Shown in pieces: positions 1 to 12,735 of a stretch of 64,000 nt of DNA (its first letter is position 1; the number at the start of each line of letters is the position of its first letter). This DNA is from Ascaphus truei. Its lineage: Eukaryota; Chordata; Amphibia; Anura; Ascaphidae. The position numbers were made by a program, and so were the translations under genes. The stretch covers positions 74,577,043 to 74,641,042 of the forward strand of contig CM071573.1 of the NCBI GenBank assembly GCA_036426205.1. The letters run 5' to 3'. Below the pieces are notes generated by a model. That model searched no databases, was not told the origin of the DNA, and saw only the letters and a program-made list of their open reading frames with translations.

Positions 1-66
1 CGCGTTCTTCCCCACATCAATTAAACTGAGTGTCGGGGGAGAGCACGGGGGTCTCTGTAACTGTTT

Positions 67-243
67 CTTACCTTGTCCAGAGGCATCTCCTCCTGTGGCG
101 TCTTGTTGTTATGGCGCTGTGACATCACATGGCATTGCGTTGTCATGCCTATGTGATGCTGCATGATGCCGCGTTGCCATGATGTCACATGACGCCACAA
201 TGCGGCATCGTTGGAAGAGGAGATTCCGCGCCGACAAGGTAAG
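67..243. repeat. Palindromic MITE fragment
   Basis: The ends cttaccttgtc (67-77) and gacaaggtaag (233-243) are exact reverse complements around a CpG-rich core with repeated gccatg, gtcacatg and tgccgc steps. The same vocabulary (cttacct near one end, cgttgccatg, catgtgac) recurs at 2700-2985, 9150-9330, 37345-37677 and 63112-63372. Two of those have hAT-like CAGGGG ends, so this is probably an internal piece of a non-autonomous hAT-like family. Confidence 0.5.
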
Positions 244-1397
244 AGGCCCTGCAACAGCCCCACGCACCGAACCCCTCATCTAGAGTATTGCATTCAGAGC
301 TGGAGACCATATCTTCATAAGAACATTAATACATTAAAGATTATGCCAAAAAAGAGAGCTAATAAAAGTGCATGGTCTATGCCCAAATATTTATCAGGAA
401 AGTCTAAATGATCTCAATTTGTACAGTTTTTAGGGGAGAGAAGGGAGAGGAAGGATATTTGCAATTTGTCAGCAAAGAACAGTAGGAAAGCATGTTTCAG
501 TGAAAGAAGTATTTTCCGAACAGGAGGTCATGCTCTGATACTGGAGGGTGTCAGGCTCAGGAGAAATGTGAGGAAGTCCTTCTTTACAGAAAGGGTGGGA
601 GACGCATGGACTAGCCCCCCAGCAGAGGTGGTAGAGACTAATACAGTAATAGAATCAAATAAAGATTGGCATACACATAAGGTTATCCTAATCATGAAAT
701 AAATCCAATGCTGAAAATGGGCAGACAAGGCAGGACAAGTGGTTCTTGTCTGCCATCAAATTCTATGTGTTTATGTTTCTATGTAACGATATCAGCCACA
801 TGTCCTTTTGAAAACCCTGAAGTCCTCTTTATCATGCATGACCTTTGAAGAATGTGCAATGCGATAGCCTCAGGACAAACAAAAAGTCAGTTGGACCTTT
901 CTTTTTTGGCTGCTGTTCAGAAATGATACCGAGTCATGCCTGTCTTATTTAGAGGCTGTTAAGAGGGCTGCAGATCAGTTCTACTCAATGAGAAAACATT
1001 GGACCTTGTGACACAAGAGAAGAATGAATACACCAGCAAGGGGGGTAGCACTCAAGGAGCGGAGGGTTGAGTGGCTGCTTGTGACATTAAAACTGATGAT
1101 AAGAAATGCATTTGCACTCAAGATATTTAATGCCTGAAGGTCTCTTTAACAGTACCAGTGTTTTCCGAACCTCTCCTTGTGACCAAAAGCCACACCAGGT
1201 TTCTGGGACAACCAGCTAACATTCTATTAGTATGCAACTATTTACAGCAAAACAATACACAATTTCAACTGGGAAACTGGGGTACTCTATAAACATTTAT
1301 CCCCAAAACCTGGTGTGGCCGTGAGTCACGAGGAGAGGTTTGGAAAACACTGCTTTAACCCAATGGTTCCTAGATGGGAATAGAATGCGTTGTGTTA

Positions 1398-1587
1398 GGC
1401 TGCGCTTATAGTGCCGGCAACGGCAACAGCGACGTTGCGTCAAAACAAATGCATTGCCGCCGCCGTCGCGTGTGCTTATAGTAAGCACGGCGCGACGACT
1501 TGGTCACGATCGCTGGAAGTCATCTCAATTAGATTTTTCCAGCGACCGCAGCTTGACGTCACCGTCGCCGGCACTATAAGCGCAGCC
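1398..1587. mobile_element. TWA-flanked palindromic MITE (190 bp)
   Basis: The inverted ends ggctgcgcttatagtgccgg and ccggcactataagcgcagcc match exactly over 20 bases, and both flanks are TTA (1395-1397, 1588-1590). A 3-bp TWA target duplication with GGC ends is typical of PIF/Harbinger-type elements. There is no transposase; it is non-autonomous. The same subfamily recurs at 4796-4976 and, as an end fragment, at about 31780-31874. Confidence 0.75.
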
Positions 1588-1897
1588 TTACAGACACCAC
1601 TAGCAGCCAAGGGAATAACCCATTTTAAGTTGCAGAGACCAAAAATACATCGCATGGCACTGATGGGGTTAAATGTGCATTCACTCTTACTCATAGTGAA
1701 TAATTGGAGAATGCTCAGGGCAGAGATGGGGAGAAGAGATGTGGGAATCTGTTGAGATTTGCTTCTCCGCAGTTTCCAGTAAGCTTTCCAAACATTTAGA
1801 GCCAAAAATTCTACCGAAGCAGCCCAAATTGTTCAAAATGCGCTATATCACGGTTGAATTTTTTTGATAGTGGCAGAATAGGAGGCCTGCTACAATA

Positions 1898-2228
1898 CAG
1901 GCATACCCCGCTTTAAGGACACTCACTTTAAGTACACTCGCGAGTAAGTACATATCGCCCAATAGGCAAATGGCAGCTCACGCATGCGCCTGTCAGCACG
2001 TCCTGAACAGCAATACCGGCTCCCTACCTGTACCGAAGCTGTGCGCAAGCGGGGAGACTATAGAGCCTGTTACACATGCGTTATTTACATCAGTTATGCA
2101 CGTATATGATGATTGCAGTACAGTACATGCATCGATAAGAGGGAAAAGATAGTGCTTCACTTTAAGTACATTTTCGCTTTACATACATGCTCCGGTCCCA
2201 TTGCGTACGTTAATGCGGGGTATGCCTG
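1898..2228. mobile_element. Tigger-like (Tc1/mariner, pogo group) non-autonomous element
   Basis: The ends caggcataccccgc and gcggggtatgcctg are exact inverted repeats and the element is flanked by TA on each side. CAGGCATACC is the terminal motif known from Tigger-type elements. The inside has direct repeats of ctttaagtaca. A second copy is at 45940-46281. No transposase frame is seen. Confidence 0.65.
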
Positions 2229-2642
2229 TACTTATGAAGGGTTTTTGTATTTGCCATCGCATTTTCGAAAGCGAAAGTAATCGAAATGAGTCGAACATGC
2301 GATGCATGTTGACTTTTGAGCGTGAAGCGAACTTGTTGCAAACTTTTCCACGGATCTAAACAGGGGGAAATTCACGAGAAAAGTCTGGGGAAAGTTTGCA
2401 CATTTCTAGAAGCAGATCATGCCGGGTGTGAACTATTCAGTGAAAGTCTAAGATCTGGTAACACCAATGTCCAGAATTTACTAAGCTCTGATAACCGGTA
2501 TTAGAGCTCGATCCCTCCTTAGCTGCACCTGATGTGGGGCAGTAAACGTAGGTTTGAGATCCAATACTCCTAATCAGAAATTAAAGCACCCGGCAGTACA
2601 CCATTTTTAGTCTAGTGACACTATAATCAATGATTACATACA

Positions 2643-2645
<3 letters not shown>

Positions 2646-2682
<37 letters not shown>
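2646..2682. repeat. (TA)n microsatellite
   Basis: About 18 uninterrupted TA units. A shorter (TA)n lies at 3194-3213. Confidence 0.9.
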
Positions 2683-2685
<3 letters not shown>

Positions 2686-2699
2686 GGATTCTAACATTT

Positions 2700-2985
2700 T
2701 AATAACCGGTTCTTACCTTCACCTGTCCGGGCGGCAGGTGGTGTCTACCAGCATCTTTTCCCTGTTTTCATCTCAATCAATATGGCTGCGCGGCGTCAAA
2801 TGGTGCCGCGTTGCCATGCCAACGGGAACACCACGTATCCGCATCACGTGACTCCATTGCCATGACAACGCAATGCCTCGTAATGTCTCATTGCCATAGC
2901 AATGGACATCACGTGGCGTTCCTTTTTTGATGAAATCCGGGAAAAGATGCTGGTAGACGCCGCCCTCTGCCAAATTAAGCACCGG
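2700..2985. repeat. Palindromic element with accggt ends
   Basis: The outer bases give aaccggtt near 2703 and accggttt near 2981. Inside, ccagcatcttttccc (2749-2763) is answered by gggaaaagatgctgg (2939-2953). The CpG-rich core contains cgttgccatg and atcacgtgac steps shared with other GC-rich repeats in the window. It is probably a MITE; the family is not identified. Confidence 0.5.
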
Positions 2986-3361
2986 TTTGGCAAACTTGTG
3001 AAATTTTATTAACAGGTTCTCACGAACCAGCAGAATACCACCACTGTATAGATAACTTTGTGCTCATGTACATGTCATTTCCCAGAATCCCTTGCAGTGG
3101 AAGCGCTGTAGGCTAGGAGATAACGGTAAAAAGCCGGGTTGCAGACCTGTCCGAGTCATGTGAATGTGCTCACAAGTGATTTTTTTCATTAATTATATAT
3201 ATATATATATATAATATACATACACACACACACGTATGCGCTTGCGTGGGTTGCATTTATTTGTTTCCGGTCAAAAATAAATGCATTTTTATTTTCTTAA
3301 TGTCCTATGTAAGTCATTATTGTCCATAAACTTATTGTGCTAAACTCTTATCTGTATGTAA

Positions 3362-3664
3362 GGCTGCGATTATACACAAAAACGCCCGTGGTGTCACCCG
3401 TAGCGACACTGCGCGACGCAAAAACAGGTTTGATACCTACGTGAAAACTGCATATACCAAATGTGGCTGTCTGCCCGCTTGCTACTGCAATGTGGGCGAC
3501 AGTGGAAGCGTTTTGCAAATTTATTTTTCTGTCAAAAAACAGATTTCAGCCTGCAGCCGCGCGCGCAGTAGCATGTGCTTGTGCACGTGTCACTCTGCAA
3601 CGTCGCTAATGTGATGTCACAGATGCGCACGAGCCCCTTGCATTTCGGCTGTATAATCGCAGCC
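3362..3664. mobile_element. TWA-flanked palindromic MITE (303 bp)
   Basis: The ends ggctgcgattatac and gtataatcgcagcc are exact inverted repeats, flanked by TAA on both sides (3359-3361, 3665-3667). The interior is CpG-rich. It belongs to the same broad class as 1398-1587 but has a different interior. Confidence 0.72.
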
Positions 3665-4071
3665 TAACATCCCTATCCCCACCCGGCAGCAGAAGATAGG
3701 GTGTACACGCAATCAGTCTCTCTCTACTCTGCCGACTGGATTTCTATCTGCTTCAGCGTAGTGTAGCTCAGTCAGTTTTACCTCTTCTCTCAAGGATCCT
3801 CTGGTGAATCCAGGCCAAAGCTATAGTGAGGAGAAGATGTAGAATAAGCAGAACAGGGCGCCAGGAACAGGATGCTTGCTTTTATTGTCAGCACCAGCAG
3901 ACACAGCAGGATCAGAATACCAAGCAGCAATAATCAGGACAGGTTTTCAGTTCCCTGTAAGTCATACAGAACTAGTAACTCACACTACCCCTTCCACGTG
4001 CAGGCTGGCTTCGCCCCCTCCCACGTTAGAGTAGCTGCTCTTGGTGTCCGAGCTCTAGGGAAAATCACTTA

Positions 4072-4244
4072 GGCCTGTAATATAGTGGGCACGTGCTGCG
4101 CCGTGCGTGCGCGGCAGATTTAGTTTTGCTGTGGTTAGCCAGCCATTGTATACTAGGGCTGCGCACGCGCACGGCAGTGAGCGTGGAGCCGGGCGATAGG
4201 GGAGAAGACTCCGAAAAGTATGTATTTGCGCCGCTACCACAGTA

Positions 4245-4276
<32 letters not shown>

Positions 4277-4500
4277 CACAATATTATTACAGCATGTCTT
4301 TTTTCTCATTTTTAGTACATACACACAGACACACAGACACACACAGCTTCCCCAGTGACACACAAACACAGTGACACACACCGTGACACACACACTACCT
4401 TCCAAGCCTGTCGCTCACAGCCACACGGACCGTACACACAAAACGTGTGCGTCACATGCATGAGCGATCGCACAGGCGCGCGCCCACTATATTACAGGCC
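4072..4500. mobile_element. TWA-flanked MITE with internal GT/CA arrays (429 bp)
   Basis: The ends ggcctgtaatatagtgggc and gcccactatattacaggcc are exact 19-bp inverted repeats, flanked by TTA (4069-4071, 4501-4503). Inside are a (GT)n run at 4244-4269 and a CACA-rich stretch at 4318-4393. Confidence 0.78.
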
Positions 4501-4795
4501 TTAGGAACCTCACCTCTCTGCTCTGCTCACGGAGAACGGCTTCTCCTTTATTCTCCTGCCTGATGATATGCTTGGCTGCTTTGCTTGCATCCCCTGGGGC
4601 CTATACTCTGGAACAACCGGGCCCTACTGAACCCAGCTGAACTTCTCAGGCCTGTCTTCCCAGCAAACCATAAAGGACGGTTCCCCAATTTATATACCCT
4701 GCGGGTGGAAACCTTTCCTCCCCCAGTCTTTGGGCAAAACTCACTATTAACAAACAGTCACCCAACAGGTTACATGACCTACTAGATCTTTCCTA

Positions 4796-4976
4796 GAATA
4801 GTGCCGGCGACGGTGACGTCGGGCTGCGGTCGCTGGAAAATTCAAATTGAGATGACTTCTTGCGATCGCGACCAAGCTGTCGCTCCGTCGCGTCGCGCCT
4901 ACTATAAGCGCATTCAACGGCGGCAATGCATTTGTTTTGACGTAGCGTCGCTGTCGCCTGCACTATAAGCGCAGCC
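4796..4976. mobile_element. MITE of the 1398-1587 subfamily, reverse orientation, one end worn
   Basis: It shares tagtgccggcgacggtgacg, the block cagcgaccgcag in reverse complement, and the end gcactataagcgcagcc with the copy at 1398-1587. The left terminus lacks the outer bases. Confidence 0.65.
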
Positions 4977-5404
4977 TACGTCATACCTCATGTGCCTGGG
5001 AGCTGCAACATTGTAGCCTAGCTAAGAGCCAGCTAACAGGCAGGACCGAGTAAGGCATTTAACCCCTACACTGCCAGTGCTGCCCTACCCTGCATGCTAA
5101 AAGGGCCTGGTTTTAGCAAGGGGGCTGGCTACATGTGTAACTAATGATGGCATCTTAATTACATTACAAAGGACTAAAGGAAACCATTGCGTAATTGACA
5201 GTTAACCCGTGGACACAAACACTCTGCTCACAAAAGAGAGTAGATAAAGATTGTAAAAAATCTTCAAAGTATTAAGTTACCACGGAAACAGCATTTAGTT
5301 AAAAATGATTCACCATAAATTTGTCTAATTTTTATTTAAAAAAAAAAAAGACACCAGTCCCTACATTTAACCCAAATAAACATCCCTCACCTACTGTCTC
5401 TGTA

Positions 5405-5580
5405 AGTTTCCCATTAAACCTCTTAGATTGTAAGCTCTTCGGGGCAGGGATTTCCTTTCCTATTGTCTGATTTTGCTGCACTTATTGTATTATTATTATT
5501 CCCTGTACTGTATTCTTTGTGAAGCGCTGAGTACACCTTTGGCGCTATATAAATAAAGACATACAATACAATACACTTCA
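5405..5580 (+). mobile_element. 3' tail of an L2-type LINE
   Basis: It contains cttagattgtaagctcttcg, ggggcagggatttcctttcc, then gcgctatataaataaagaca and an ACAATACA tail. This is the usual L2-family 3' end and it resembles the end at 15700-15750. It is strongly 5'-truncated and has no coding part. Confidence 0.75.
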
Positions 5581-6828
5581 CTGCCATTAGTTTCGCCTAT
5601 GGCGCCATTTGGGGTTTTCTGACGATCGCAAGGATACCGGCCGGAACGGGAGCTTATAGAATAAGCCCCTAGGGGGGCTATTTTCTGTATAAACACCCCC
5701 ATTTTACTGTCACTGGTCAAGTTGTTCTAGGTTTTTGTAAACACCATTAACCCTTTCACTGTGAAAGGGGTTAAGAGGATCAAGTGAATATAAGGCACCG
5801 TTTACCGTAGTTATAGATCTTTAAGGAACACTTCTCCTGAATTATGCAGTAATAGTCGTGTGAGATCTGTGAGAAACAGGAGATATAAATACCCCATTGT
5901 CCTGGGAATATCAGAAAGCCAATCAAATGTGTTTGTGCGCTGGCTACATCTGAGATACTCATCCTCTCGCTCGCTCGTACGTCACAGTCTTTTGTTTATT
6001 CACCAATTACAATTTAAGGTGGCACAATTTAAATGGAATATTTGGCGTTAAATTGACACACAAAAAAACAAAAAATATATAATGTGTTTGTGTCCATGTT
6101 TCAACTTTTTTTTCCTCAAATAGATTTTTATGTTCTGTATATTGCCGCAAGCATGTGTTAAAAGAGACAGAGCCGTAGTCTGTGATGCAAAAAATTTCAT
6201 TTTTATGTACTAAAATAAATAGTAAGGGGGCATCAAAAAAATAAATTCTAACCAGCATTAAAATTGTGCGCCTGGTAAATTAATCTGGCATAAATACGAC
6301 AAAGTCTGTTTATATTGTTAGGGCATGTTATTTATATCAACAGGTATGCGATACAATGCAATGCGGCAAAAGTCATTTCGGGAAACTAACTATTTGTCAT
6401 GTTACAAGGCATCTAATGACCATCATAAATACCACGCACATTTTAAAAATGTTTTTTAAAAAATTATGTTTTAGTTTTTCCAATACCCAGTTTGTTTTTT
6501 TGTTTGTTTTCTTATGCCTTGAAACTTCTTTAAATCTGTAAAAGTCATGTTGGTCTCTGCTTCATTTATTAGTAATTTAGTAATTTATTACAAGTGAAGC
6601 TGATATTTCGGATTGATAAGATTTGGTCTTGAATTTGTAAAAAAAAAAAAAATGTATTATATATACAAGTACAGAAGTGAGCAATTTCAGTTCTCAACGG
6701 CCACCAACAGGTCAGGTTTTCAGGATATCCCTGCTTCAGCACATATGGCTCGCTCAGTGGCTAAATGTTTCTTCATCTGGGTTCATTATCTTTCCACCGC
6801 CATGTGAGTTTAAGATAATGGCTTATTG

Positions 6829-8404
6829 AAGTGAAACTTCTTTAGTGGCACCTCATTCCTAATGGGACAAAAATGGATTGTATGGACAGAAAATGAAACG
6901 GATGTGACGTCAAAGTGCTGACGTCACAGTGCTGGCAGATGAGGCCGGGCTGCCGCCGGCGCCGCTCCTAACAGGCGCCGCTCCCCCAACACGGCCGATG
7001 ACATATGCGGCCGCCGCCGGCGCCGCTCCTAACGGCCTAGCGGCGGCGACGTTCTCCCCCACCCGTTCAACATTTACTTTAACGCTCCTCCACACCGGCA
7101 GCCGTCCTCCTCAACGCATGCGCAGAGGCTCTGTCCATAGCCATGTTGTGGATGGCAGGTTTCGTGGGGGTGTGATTGGCAGAGGGCGCTGCTGCGAGGC
7201 AACCGGTGATTGGCTGTCGCATCTCGCCGCTGACGATTGGTTGAGGGGCTGTCAGTCAGTTAAGGGGTCCCTTAATTCCCCTCATCCGGCACGGGCTCTG
7301 CGGTGCTGCCCGCCGTGGAGTACGCTGCTCCGTGGTGGGGTAGCTATCTGAGGCCGAGGCTCCACCCCCTGCCCTGTCGCTCCTGCTTCGGTAACGGGAG
7401 GAGGGGGTAACGGGACCACCGTGTCGCCAGGGGGGCTGGGAGTCCACAGCACCGTGTCGCCGGGGGGGCTGGGAGTCCGTAGCACCGTGTCCGCAGCTCC
7501 GCCGGGGGTAGTGGGAGGAGGGGGGTAACGGGACACAGCCGTGTCTGCAGCTCCGCCGGGGATAGTGGGAGAACGGGAGGAGGAGGAGGAGGGGTGGGGG
7601 CACAACACAGAGAGAGAGAGACATACACTGACTGACACACACACTGACTGACACACTCACACACTGACTGACACACACACACTGACTCACACTCACACAC
7701 TAACTCACACTCACACACTGACTCACACTCACACAGTGACTCACACTCACACACTGACTCACACTCACACACTGACTGACTCACACACTGACTGACACAA
7801 ACACGCACACACACTGACTGACACAAACACGCACACACACTGACTGACACAAACACGCACACACACTGACTGACACACACGCACACACACTGACTGGCAC
7901 ACACACTGACTGGCACACACACTGACTGACACACATGCACACACGCTGACTGACACACACGCTGACTGACAAACACGCACACACGCTGACTGACACACAC
8001 ACACACACGTTGACTGACACACATACACACACTGACTGACACAGAGAGACATTCACACAACACAGAGAGAGACATACACTGACTGACACACACTCACACA
8101 CTGACTGACACACTCACACACACACACACACTGACTGACACTCACACACACACACTGACTGACACTCACACACACACACACTGACTGACACACACTCACA
8201 CACACACACACACACACACACACTGACTGACACACATGCACACACTGACTGACACACATGCACACACTGACTGACACACATGCACACACTGACTGACACA
8301 CACATACATACTCACTGACTGACACATACACTGACTGACACATGTGTGCCGAGCATGCGCGTTATAAGTCAATTTCTGCGACAAAAGTCAAAGAAGTTTC
8401 ACTT
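6829..8404. mobile_element. Possible 1.6-kb DNA element with inverted ends and a huge internal array
   Basis: The 15-base end aagtgaaacttcttt (6829-6843) is matched exactly by its reverse complement at 8390-8404. Between them are a GC-rich block (6945-7560) with duplicated gccgccggcgccgctcctaac and repeated gccgggggggctgggagtcc segments, and then the CACA/CTGA array. I see no clear target duplication, so the boundaries are tentative. The long Cys/Val/Ser-rich open frames on the minus strand are a consequence of the array and are not genes. Confidence 0.4.
7605..8345. repeat. CACA/CTGACTGA minisatellite, about 740 bp
   Basis: Variable-length (CA)n runs alternate with ctgactga or ctgactca blocks. 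One segment, cacaacacagagagagagac, is repeated at the start and near 8056. All three minus-strand frames stay open because neither unit contains a stop in that direction. Confidence 0.9.
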
Positions 8405-9345
8405 ACTATGCGCGTGCACAGCACACACAGCTTTTTTTTTTTTGATACGGGGCTGGGAATTACTCAAGGTCGTGTGCGCTTAATAAAGAGCGGACAATGA
8501 CTTTATTGCTGCCAGAGAAGGCAGTAATGGATTGTACAAGTCACACCGGCAGCCACATGGTTAAAGGTCATTTAAACCACTCTCCCGCTTTGATTGCACA
8601 ACCTGATTTCCAAATTGAAATAAACGACATTGAATGCTTTTATAGGTGGCTTTTCTGCTCACTGCCATCTAATGCAAAATAAACAAATACAAAATAAATG
8701 GTTGGAGCTTTTAGTTTTGACCTTTGTTATTTTTGTGCTTTGAATGTTTTAGTAAATGTACAGTTTTGCTTTCTTATTGAAGGTGCTTTTCCACTCAACA
8801 ACATCAGCTAATTCGTTCAGAAGTTAGGTCACCATCACCAGTGTTTGCAAGGAGAAAGTATTGAATTTGCTGGAAATTACTGTGGGCCGAAAGCTGCAAA
8901 GCTATTTCCCAGTGCTGGAGAAGACTTCAGTTCCATTGAGGTTGGACTAAACTCTTTGGAAGGGACTTCACAGCATATTGAATAAGGGTCCTAGCAGGAT
9001 GACACTCCTATCTGCTCCCCTCCCTCATTCAAAGATAAGCGCCCTACGCACCTCCATCTCTAGTTATATCATCTTAACCTGAGGGACCTAAAAATGCAAT
9101 GGGCCCAGGGTATAAACTAACAGCTGGGTTTTAGGTGCAAATTGCATACCGATCCAGGTGATTCCTTCAATACTGACCCTCCGCCTGCAGCGTCATGGCG
9201 TAATGCCGTCGGTCGATACATTGTCATGGCAACACGTCGCCATGTGACATCGAGTCATTTGATGTCAGGTGGCAGTGACGAACACGATGCTGCAGGAGGA
9301 GATACCACCCCGGAAAAGGTAAGAGACATCCCCTTCTCTAGCTTA

Positions 9346-9618
9346 GGCCGCCCGTATAGTACCCGCGACCGCAACGGCATGCAAGACGTTGCCGATGCCG
9401 CTAGCGAAAGTTGTATTTCGCTTTGCGGCGGCAGGGCGTGCGACCCGGGCATTGATTGGTTCAGGGGCTGTCACGTGAGGCGACAGCCCCTGAAAAATAA
9501 AATATTTCCGGCTTCTGAAAATCGCGTCGCCCTGTCGCCATCGCGCTTACTATAAGCGCACGCGGCGCCGAGAATGCATTTGTTTTCGAGCGATGTCGCC
9601 GTCGCTACAAGCGCGGCC
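9346..9618. mobile_element. TWA-flanked MITE (273 bp)
   Basis: The ends ggccgcccgtatagta and a worn ctacaagcgcggcc are flanked by TTA (9343-9345, 9619-9621). An inner hairpin gcaggggctgtc...gacagcccctg-like block (9461-9492) gives an extra stem. It is non-autonomous. Confidence 0.6.
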
Positions 9619-10261
9619 TTATACACACATAGTACACTCTCTCTTACTTTAGGGTGAGGACCGGTCCCGCGCCCGTCTGGCGACTCTGCAGCTCCCTCCT
9701 CAAGCTCCTTCCGGTCTGGCTGGAAAGTTGGATCACGGTGCCGTCAGGAGGAGGGAGAGATTGCAGACAGTGACTGCTGGGGAGCTGCCGGCTGTGCTCC
9801 TGGGTAATCACAGCACCGGCTCACTGAGGCAACCCCGATCGCCCGATAGGGCAATCTTCCCCTGAGTCCTTTCACACAATTGAGAATGTTCTATTGGTGT
9901 TTACAGATGTAGCAAGACTCACTGTCCCCCGGAGCCGCGGGAGAACAAGCAAAAGTCTGCGGCACCGGGGACAGTGTCTGTCCCGATGGAGCGGTGGAGG
10001 ATCCATGCTTCTGATGGGACCCCCTGCAGAGTTAATCCTTCGAAGACAGTTAGATTTATTATACCTTTAGAGTAGGGTTCGCCCTGTGCCCCCCTTACCT
10101 CCGCTTAGCGGGGGGACCCCTGCGCTGTGTCAGGGAGCTGCAGGGGTGAGCACGTCGCCAGGGACTCCCGGCAGCATCTACAGCCAGGTGCCGCCATTTT
10201 TAAAGTGTTCGCCCATGTGCAGCAGAGTTGTGGCGGCCATTATTGAGTTTGCAGATGGACA

Positions 10262-11520
10262 GAGTGTCACGCCTGTATGCCCGCAGACCTGGCAGGACCC
10301 CAGTACTGAGGTGGGAACGGTATGACACCACACACCCACAGCAGTGGGAGCAAGCCCGGAGTGTGGTATAGCGTTGCTGGGCCTGTAGGAAGAGAGTTTT
10401 TGTTATACTTGCAACGCTTGGGGGTGTCCGTGAGAATAGTCGTGTCCGTATGCCAATGTCCAGGAGTAGAGAGAGTAGAATCGTCAGTGTACAAGCCAGG
10501 TCCTAGGAAGCCAGAGGTAAACGTACTGAAGGGCGTAGCAAGGTTCAGAGGGGTACCAGAGAGCAGAGTAGACCAGGACAAGCAGGAGTCAGGAGTCAGG
10601 GAAATCCAAGAGCATACAGGAACAGGGAAACAGCAAGGACGTAGAGGGAGCACAGCATAGGTCAGGTACACACAGGGAAACAGGAACTATGCAGAGCGAG
10701 GAAGAAGTGGACAGACGGGTAATAAAGGAGGGAACACCAATAGGAAAGAGGGGAGGAGTAGAGAGAGAAGTGGGAGACAATAGGGATAGGTCAGGAGGAG
10801 AAGAGGAGGAGACAGAAGGGACAGACAGGGGAATGGCCTGCAGGGTTTGGGAGGCAGAGACACGACAGCCAGGATAAGAGGAGCGTGTGCGCGCGCCCTC
10901 TGTAAAGGGAGAATGCGCGCGCACATGCTGCAGCACAGAGACAGCCCGCAAGGAGTGAGGGGAGGAAGCAGCGGGGAAACCAAGCCCAGAGGAGAGGGAT
11001 GCGCGCGCCCTCCGTGGGCGGAGGAGACGCACGCACCGGCTGCACCAGGGAAACGGCCCGTAGGGAGCGAGAGAGACGCAGCCGCATCACGGCGCCCAGA
11101 GGAGCGTGTGCGCGCGCCCTCCGTGGGCTGAGAGGGGGCATGTACCGGACGTACAAGCAGGTGCGCGGAGCGCCACACCGCAGATGCCACATTGGAAGAG
11201 GGTAAGGAGGTAGAAGGCACAGCAGGAGGAGGCAATGCAGGCACCACGGGAGAGAGGGAGCGGGGAGCATCATAGCAGGGGCCGCGTGGGTCTGCGAGAC
11301 CTGCGGGGTATGCGCTGAGGCAATGGGGGCGAGGTATGAGGCAAGGTAGAGGAGTGGGAAGGAGTAGAGGGGGTGACAGAAGATGGGAGAGAGGGACCAG
11401 AAGGGGACGGAATCTCCAGAGTCGTCACACAGAGGTGGCGCTCCGTAGCGCAGTGACATCCCTAGTCGGTGCATGCGTGGACAGAGCCTGTGGCAGCCAT
11501 TACAGACTTGTGCATGCATG
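10262..11520. repeat. Unclassified GC- and purine-rich repeat region
   Basis: It holds purine-rich direct repeats (caggagtcaggagtcaggga, 10580-10600) and three related blocks of gtgcgcgcgccctcnntgggc or gcgcgcgccctccgtgggcg at 10883, 11000 and 11110. The open frames crossing it on both strands are compositional. It may be an LTR-type or captured segment, but I cannot assign a family. Confidence 0.35.
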
Positions 11521-12069
11521 GTTACGATTGCGCACTCTGCCCCAATGCTAAAGAGATCCTAAGTGGACTACAACTGCCAGCAGCCACTGGGGACTGCCCT
11601 TTCACCCAGATCACATGCAGCCAGACAGCCACTAAGGCTGACAGATTCTCATGCTGCATTTGGATACATTGTTGTGTGCAGTCAGGAAGCAGACAGTGAA
11701 GCACATGAGAGAGTCAGAGCTGGGAGCAGGTTGGGGAAGGGTGTGTGTAGGGAGCAGTAGCCCCTGCATACTAGGCCAGGTTACCCCCACCCCCCTGGCC
11801 CCAGGTAGGCCCTGAGACATAACCCAGATTGTGGTTGCGACAGGGACAGGCCCTAGGTAGGTGCACTGTTCCTTTAGTTATTTGTTACGTTCAAGGACAC
11901 AGCTGCATTGCTGCGAGCCACTGCCAAGTGTGGTCTGGGACCAGACCTACCTCACTCATGATAGAGACTATCCGATGGTGAGATCACCAAGAGGGGGAAC
12001 CTCTGAATTGGAAGAGGACACCATTGCTGCGGATTCAGCGCTGGACACAGACGGATCCTCTTATCGTTA

Positions 12070-12500
12070 TTCTGCTGTACCCGGGTGCAGGAGCCCCGGC
12101 AGGTATACACCAAGTGCACCAACTATACACCATCTAATGAGCAGCGCTGTCTCACACTTGGGTGGGGTTGTGGAACATTTGGGACTCTTGGATATATGCT
12201 GGTGGGTTGCGGCCCAGTGAGGCCAGGTTAAAAGGTGACACTGCTGTGTTGCTATTGTTGATGTATTGTGATGTGTTATGTTGTAGTGCATATAGTAAAC
12301 TGTTTTATCCATACCCTGGTGTAAGTACTTACTGTATGTGGTTCCTGTGTAAGGGGTTATTCTACACACTAGAATCCCTGCATAGGTGGAGGTGCTGTAA
12401 GCAGTACGTTTCAGGATACACCCCAGGCTCCCAGTGGCGGAGGTTCAGGCCTCCTGTGAGCCTAAGAGGTATTGCACCACACTGGTAACATATGTAAATT
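12070..12500 (+). repeat. Dispersed repeat, copy 1 of an opposite-strand pair
   Basis: Blocks here recur in reverse complement at 16985-17405: aggttcaggcctcctgtgag, cataggtggaggtgctgt, tagtaaactgtt and ccggcaggtatacaccaagt. The order is conserved, so it is one repeat family of about 420 bp, possibly an LTR. No open frame of note lies inside. Confidence 0.6.
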
Positions 12501-12735
12501 TCCCCACATGGTCCCTATCTGCGATTGGGGGGGGGGGGGAACTGTGTTACATACCTGTACAAGGGATTATACATGTTAGGGTTGGGTAACAGTGGTTAGA
12601 ATTTTTGGACAGTGTAATTCAAAACATTTCTTGGTTTATGTTCTACTAACATAAAAAAAGGCTGGAAGCAAGCAGGTGGCAATGAGGTTTTTTAGGTGTG
12701 GAGACACATCTGCACAATCCATTTCTTCACTCTTT

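Noticed and set aside
7600..8345. CRISPR-like array of regular repeats
   Set aside because: The repeat length varies, there are no unique spacers, and the genome is eukaryotic; it is a minisatellite.
7256..8384. Long minus-strand open frames rich in Cys, Val, Ser and Gln
   Set aside because: All three frames are open because the CACA/CTGA array contains no stop in that direction; there is no protein domain and the frames are interchangeable.
10589..11520. Minus-strand open frames of 147-242 residues
   Set aside because: Compositional frames in a GC-rich repeat region; overlapping frames on both strands, no recognisable domain.
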